Positions 59,627-64,000 of a stretch of 64,000 nucleotides of DNA are shown here, piece after piece. The first letter of the stretch is position 1; each line of letters begins with the position of its first letter. The notes below the pieces were generated by a model. That model searched no databases. It was not told the DNA's origin and saw only the letters and a program-made list of their open reading frames with translations. The DNA comes from Gordionus sp. m RMFG-2023 (lineage: Eukaryota > Nematomorpha > Gordioida > Chordodea > Parachordodidae): the NCBI RefSeq assembly GCF_954871325.1, contig NC_088778.1, positions 16,085,666 to 16,149,665 on the forward strand, in the 5' to 3' direction. Position numbers and translations under genes: made by a program.

Positions 59627-59815
59627 GGGGGGGGGGGGGTGATATGACGTAATAGTCACTAAAATTGGGGGGGGGGGGGTAGGATGGGGTAGTTTTGATT
59701 TGGATTTCCTTTTTTTCTAATTTTGATTTGATTTTTTATTAATTTGTTAATCTAGATAATTTTATTTTTATTTGTTAATTTCGATTTAGAATGGGGGGGG
59801 GGGGGGGGGGGGTGT
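59627..59815 (+). repeat. Cluster of three long G-runs
   Basis: Three runs of roughly 12 to 22 Gs lie within 190 bases, with t-rich or taggatggggtag spacers. They could form G-quadruplexes on the + strand. Similar but shorter G/C runs mark ends of hAT elements in this window (19,655; 21,385), so these may be worn transposon ends expanded by slippage. Confidence 0.8.
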
Positions 59816-60105
59816 AAATATTTTTGCACTGAGTTAATAAAATTTAATTTACAATCACTAGGAGTTAATTAAAAAGATTAACTTTAAATGAATAATTTAC
59901 TCTCAGATCACACAGGCTTCTGGCTAGACTTTCAAATTTGTTAACAATAACGAAAATTTATTTATAATTCGAATTAACTCTAAAGTTTTACTGTAATGTT
60001 TCATAGAACAACTATAAAAATATTTGAACGGAGGCTCATTATAAAAATTTAAAAAAATTTAATATCAATATGCTTAAATATATTTATACCAATAAATAAT
60101 AATTG

Positions 60106-60927
60106 TCAAAATATAGCTATAGTAATATTAAATTTTACAAATTTACCATTTACTAAATTCCATAGCATTCTCCAATCTAAATTTCGAATTTGATTTATGA
60201 AGTTATCTTTAGATTTATTTGGAAATTTTGACATCATAGATACATTTTTCACTTTCACATTATTATAATTTATTTTGGAGATATTAACTTGTTTAACAAA
60301 TTTTCTAATCCCCTTTTCGATCTTTAATATATTATTCTTAAAAGTGCGATGCCTTTTAGTTAAATTAAAGGCGCCTTGAATTCGATTCCTTTTCAAATTG
60401 ATTTTTGATTTATTTTTTATTGAGGTATGGTTAATATTTTGCTGCTTGATTAAGAAATCATTGCTATTTTTCTTTAAAGTAGGTCTTGACTGGCGATTAA
60501 TAGTTTTGTTTAATTTCAAATCTTTACTTTTATTAGTTGATGATTCAGTAACCCATTGTTCTAGGTTTAACATCTTTCTTAGTACTCCTAAAAAATCTGA
60601 ATTAAATTCATTAGAGGAACCTTGTTTTTTAAAAGAGGAATTTTTGTTTGGTTGGATAGCCCCCACACTTGGATCATAAAATGTCATTTCCACTGATTTA
60701 TTCATCGAATCAGAAGTCAAATTTCGTATCAGCGGATGCGCTATTTTTAAAAAATTAGAGAATGGCATTTCGTATTCCAAGATTTTCGGCGGACCTTTAA
60801 TAAAGGGGTGGAATTTATTTAGTATATTATTTTTTATTCTAAGATGAGAGTTTAGCTGGCTAAGATTTGTTTTTTCATTTCGTGAAACGTTTGTATATCC
60901 AAAACATATTTTATAAGTCAAATATAT
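60106..60927 (-). CDS. Lys/Asn-rich host-type exon, function unknown
   Basis: This is an unbroken minus-strand frame of about 273 codons starting after a tttctag acceptor (phase 0, IYLTYKICFG). The first third has mixed composition (ILEYEMPFSNFLKIAHPLIR; MTFYDPSVGAIQPNK). The rest is very basic (IKNKSKINLKRNRIQGAF; LTKRHRTFKNNILKIEKGIR). There is no membrane segment and almost no cysteine. It may end at its stop (60,106) or at a gtaaat donor (60,146 or 60,153) whose phase fits the acceptors before the WAP exon, so both could be one gene. I do not recognise the family. Its length without stops in such AT-rich DNA argues that it is real. Confidence 0.6.
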   Translation of the reverse strand: MYLTYKICFGYTNVSRNEKTNLSQLNSHLRIKNNILNKFHPFIKGPPKILEYEMPFSNFLKIAHPLIRNLTSDSMNKSVEMTFYDPSVGAIQPNKNSSFKKQGSSNEFNSDFLGVLRKMLNLEQWVTESSTNKSKDLKLNKTINRQSRPTLKKNSNDFLIKQQNINHTSIKNKSKINLKRNRIQGAFNLTKRHRTFKNNILKIEKGIRKFVKQVNISKINYNNVKVKNVSMMSKFPNKSKDNFINQIRNLDWRMLWNLVNGKFVKFNITIAIF

Positions 60928-61689
60928 CTAGAAATATTTAATTATAAATATAAGATATATAAAAAATAAATAAATAACGGTTTAAATAAATATTAGCACT
61001 TCAATTTATTACCCATAATAGTATGATCATTCTAAATGGTATTTTATTGAGGTGCCAATTTTAAATTTTTACTCAAAATTTTAAATTTTATAAAGATATA
61101 AATAAATTTATTAGGTCAAAAAAAGTTTTGAATTCCTCTTTTAAATATCAACTCTAAAACTTCAATTTTTATTGTAAAATGTGAAAATAGAGAATAGGTA
61201 CGAGTGCGACGTGTTAAACATTTTATCTATCTACCTATTAAATATAAGATGGAAAAGAAGCTATAAAATTATCTTTTTTTTCATCATTCATTAATATAAA
61301 ATAATAATGTTTATTTCAAACTCGTTTTGAAATCGCGGATGTGTAATAAAATTATATATTCACTTATAAATAAAATTAAAATCTCTTCATATTTTATATG
61401 ATATAATAATTTATTACTTTAGTATTAAGATTAGGATAGGATAGGTCATAAAGGTTCAAATTTCTTATTAATGAATTTTAAGTCTAATTTATCAATATTT
61501 ATACTTTCGGGGAAATTATTTAAAAATGAATTTAAATGATCCAATCATTATGCCATGTATATTATAATGACAGCATTTAAAATATTTCAAAGATAACTGT
61601 ATTATTCTTATGAGTTACGAGAATAGAATTAATAATAATAATAAAAAAAACATATATTATATCTCTTAGCTTTAATACGCCCATAATAA
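60928..61689. other. AT-rich stretch, possible upstream intron
   Basis: This lies upstream of the basic exon on the minus strand. No exon or repeat was recognised. Confidence 0.4.
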
Positions 61690-62480
61690 CTTGGAATGAC
61701 CGTTTTCAGTCACACAACTATACATTTATTTAAATATTTTTCTACTTCTGTATATTCTTCTAAAATTGAATTGACTACACTTTTAATATTGACGCCTGTT
61801 TTCATTTCCATTATGGCCAAAACAAATATTTATAATTCAAAATCCTTAATGATAATATGTCCTGTAATGGTTAAAAAACTTCGATTTTTATAGTCATCCG
61901 TCCAAAAATCAGTGGTTATGGACAAGTAATTATTCTTGATCATGCCTTTAATCTTAATGTTAATTTCATCGTATATTTATGGAGCTATAATATTCATAAG
62001 AGTTTTCCGGCTCACAAGTATATCTTTTATAATTTGTCCATATGTAACACTAACATTTATTAACTCTTGGCCTAGCTTGTATATTCCTTTACTTTCTGCT
62101 GCATTTAAAGATCGAAGATCTTTACAAATAAAATATAACTGACTTTGTAAATAGTATAAACAAAATTTAGCAAAAAGTCCTAAACCAGATGATGTTGTTT
62201 ATAAAATGCGGAAATTTTTTGTTTTCAAAAATTATTCTTTTCTAAAAAAAGAACCAAACTAGAAAATATATATTATAATTATAAAATTTTAAATTTATAT
62301 TTATAAAAAAACAATTTAAAAAATTAAAATTTCCGTAATTCACGGAAATTAATGTTCACGCCCGATCACGCCCTAGGAAAATTTGAGAAGGCCCGTCACG
62401 CCTAATAATTTAATTTATTCACACTCACGCCGTGACCCACCGTGACACGATAGGTCACGCATAATTTCACGGTCCTTGCC
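61690..62480 (-). mobile_element. hAT fragment with cacgcc-rich end
   Basis: Minus-strand pieces read GIYKLGQELINVSVTYGQII (about 62,035-62,095), ILVSRKTLMNIIAP, then NNYLSITTDFWTDDYKNRSF (about 61,870-61,930) and EEYTEVEKYLN. The TTDFWTDD block is the first catalytic aspartate region of hAT transposases. The upstream end at about 62,345-62,480 carries repeated cacgcc / gtgac words like a hAT subterminal region. The C-terminal half and the other end are missing, and frames are broken. Confidence 0.78.
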
Positions 62481-62704
62481 CCCTTCTAATTTGGACAGCC
62501 TTAGTTAAAAAACAAGTAAATAATATTTTTTATCTTAGTAATTGTTAAAATAAAATAAAATATTAATTAAAATAAAATTAAATTAAATTAAAATAAATTA
62601 TAAAATAATCATAATAATTATAAAAATATAATATAAAATTAATTTAAATAAATTATTATATTAATTAAAATAAATTATAATATTAATTAAAATAATTTAT
62701 AATA

Positions 62705-63055
62705 ATTATAATATTCGAATAACCATTTATAAAATATATCGCGAGTTCTACTTATGACCTTTTATAAAATACAGTGTTGTGATGATTTAATGAAACATAT
62801 TGATGATTTAATTAAACCCATTCATATAAAATTATTTTCTTTGCAAAAATAATTAAAATATAGGCAAAGCATTATTGAAAATTCTTTTATTACTCCTTTT
62901 ATTATTTTAATTATTTTTGCAAAGAAAATAATATTATATGGATGAGTTTTAATTTAATCGTCAATATGTTTCATTAAATTATCACGACACTGTATATCGC
63001 GATTTCTACTTATGACCTTTTATAAAATATATGGCGATTTTTACTAACTTATTTC
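62705..63055 (+). repeat. 34-bp tandem repeat serving as MITE target
   Basis: Units of ataaaatatatcgcgattct-like sequence continued by acttatgacctttt occur at about 62,728-62,765 and 62,993-63,035, with a partial further unit ending atatggcgattttt. The second unit is split by the MITE at 62,772. Confidence 0.75.
62772..62992. mobile_element. Tc1/mariner-type MITE, 221 bp, TA target duplication
   Basis: The ends cagtgttgtgatgattta and taaattatcacgacactg are inverted, and the inverted similarity runs about 90 bases in from each side. Flanking TA on both sides can be checked against the uninterrupted neighbouring repeat unit: removing the element and one TA restores aaaatatatcgcg exactly. It has no coding capacity. 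Confidence 0.92.
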
Positions 63056-64000
63056 ATTTATTTTTATATTCAAATTTATATTATTTTATAATACTATATA
63101 AACTTAAAAATTTAGATATATTTAATCATAATGTAAAAATCATTTTTATTTTAATAAAATAGTTTTCTTAATCTTAGCCTGCCATCATGTGTTTCCAACA
63201 GTAATTAATTATGAGATACATATTATTTATACAGAAGTAATTATTCTCACACTGATGACATAGACATAAATTCATCTAGACTTAGACCCATGTTTCTCTA
63301 ATCTATGGCTAAGGAGGTATGTGTTAAATTCTCAACTAAATATGGCTCCTTAACAACAGTTCTTATACAATTTCTTTACGCGGATATACCATATCAAAAA
63401 ATGTAAATGTTTTACGGAAACGACTGTACTCGGAAGTTTGATGGGTGGTTTGTAAGCTGTAGTAAACCCTAGCTTATAAGCTATAATTAAAGGGTGGGGA
63501 GGGGGGGGGAGTAAAGGATCTCCACTTGTATATTGTATGAACATTCTCAAATTATACACTTTACTGATAAAAAAGTAAACCCTTTTTAAATTTCAGAATT
63601 CTTAAAGTCTCGCGATACTCTATCTAATAAGTCTTTTGTATCATCATACGATATCGGATTTTTTATATTTTTTAGTTTATTGCGATGCTTTTCTTATATT
63701 ACCAAAATTAAAAAATATTAAATTTTATATAATTTAAATAGCTGATTATTTAATTTTGATAAATTTTCATCTATGTCATCAATAGAACCCTAGAGTCAGT
63801 TTTGCAAAATATATTTTTTATTGATAGGGATGACTCCTTGATAAAAATTTGAAAATATATTATTTTTTAAAATCAAATAAATATATATAATTTTTTTTAT
63901 ATGTTAATTATTAATAAAAATTTCTAATATGAAGTAAAAAAAAATTTGTATTTGTATCGGAAATGTATTAATTTTTTTAAACAAAATAGAATCATGGAGT
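63056..64000. other. AT-rich right edge without recognised gene
   Basis: It contains a G-run at about 63,493-63,510 and no recognisable coding sequence. The minus frame 63,350-63,559 has a proline run from that G-run and no family resemblance. Confidence 0.45.

Larger units (their letters stand above)
56041..60146 (-). other. Probable intron or gap between two minus-strand exons
   Basis: There is no clear exon inside. Contents: a 3' SINE-like repeat (57,900-58,205), hAT-type GC-rich end words at about 56,610-56,670 and 58,535-58,665, ggcgggtcgg-like words at about 57,280-57,590, and three long G-runs (59,627-59,815). Confidence 0.5.

Overview
Kind of organism. The window is very AT-rich nuclear DNA from an invertebrate animal. 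Protein-coding sequence is split by GT-AG introns. The main gene is an orthologue of SIPA1L/SPAR, a Rap GTPase-activating protein with a PDZ domain that is known from animals. Most of the remaining sequence is transposon debris: several unrelated hAT families, a Tc1/mariner-like element, non-LTR retrotransposons, Ty3/gypsy fossils and MITEs. I could not identify the species; the lysine- and asparagine-rich proteins and strong AT bias fit several fast-evolving invertebrate lineages.

Layout. From 427 to about 22,099 (+ strand) lies the 3' two thirds of the SIPA1L-like gene. It covers the catalytic part of the RapGAP domain (exons 1-4), the linker and PDZ domain (exons 5-7), and a serine-rich tail (exons 8 onward). 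A short leucine-zipper-like exon with a stop may be its end. Earlier exons lie left of the window. Its introns hold a hAT MITE (10-232), a nested hAT remnant (3157-3788), a composite repeat island (about 3,960-7,955), a 2.7-kb hAT with BED finger and 8-bp target duplication (8984-11658), and a second, unrelated hAT with perfect target duplication (19629-21405).

From 22,100 to 55,200 I see no host gene. This stretch holds a 5'-truncated LINE end (about 23,405-24,025), a 4.6-kb fold-back element built from about 250-bp hairpin units (about 24,904-29,491), and a Tc1/mariner-like transposon with about 250-bp inverted ends (about 32,957-36,369) that carries a second transposon inside it. There follows an 11-kb inverted duplication (arms about 37,226-41,034 and 45,117-48,408) whose arms carry a Ty3/gypsy fossil and whose inner break lies in a hAT element. 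Its spacer holds another gypsy fossil and hAT transposase pieces. A further hAT remnant (about 49,075-50,699) and a longer copy of the LINE (about 52,240-54,480) complete the stretch.

From 55,264 to about 60,927 (- strand) are two probable host exons. One encodes a hydrophobic segment followed by a C-terminal WAP four-disulfide domain; the other encodes a lysine/asparagine-rich basic protein segment. Their splice phases are compatible, so they could belong to one gene. The right edge holds another hAT fragment and a 221-bp mariner-type MITE whose TA target duplication can be read directly from a tandem-repeat target.

How it fits together. The SIPA1L-like protein would switch off Rap-type small GTPases at a PDZ-organised membrane site. 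The WAP-bearing protein would be secreted or membrane-anchored. Nothing suggests that the two loci act together. No exotic defence or CRISPR-like system was found; the most unusual items are the two giant inverted repeats and the LINE family with a restriction-endonuclease-like C-terminus.
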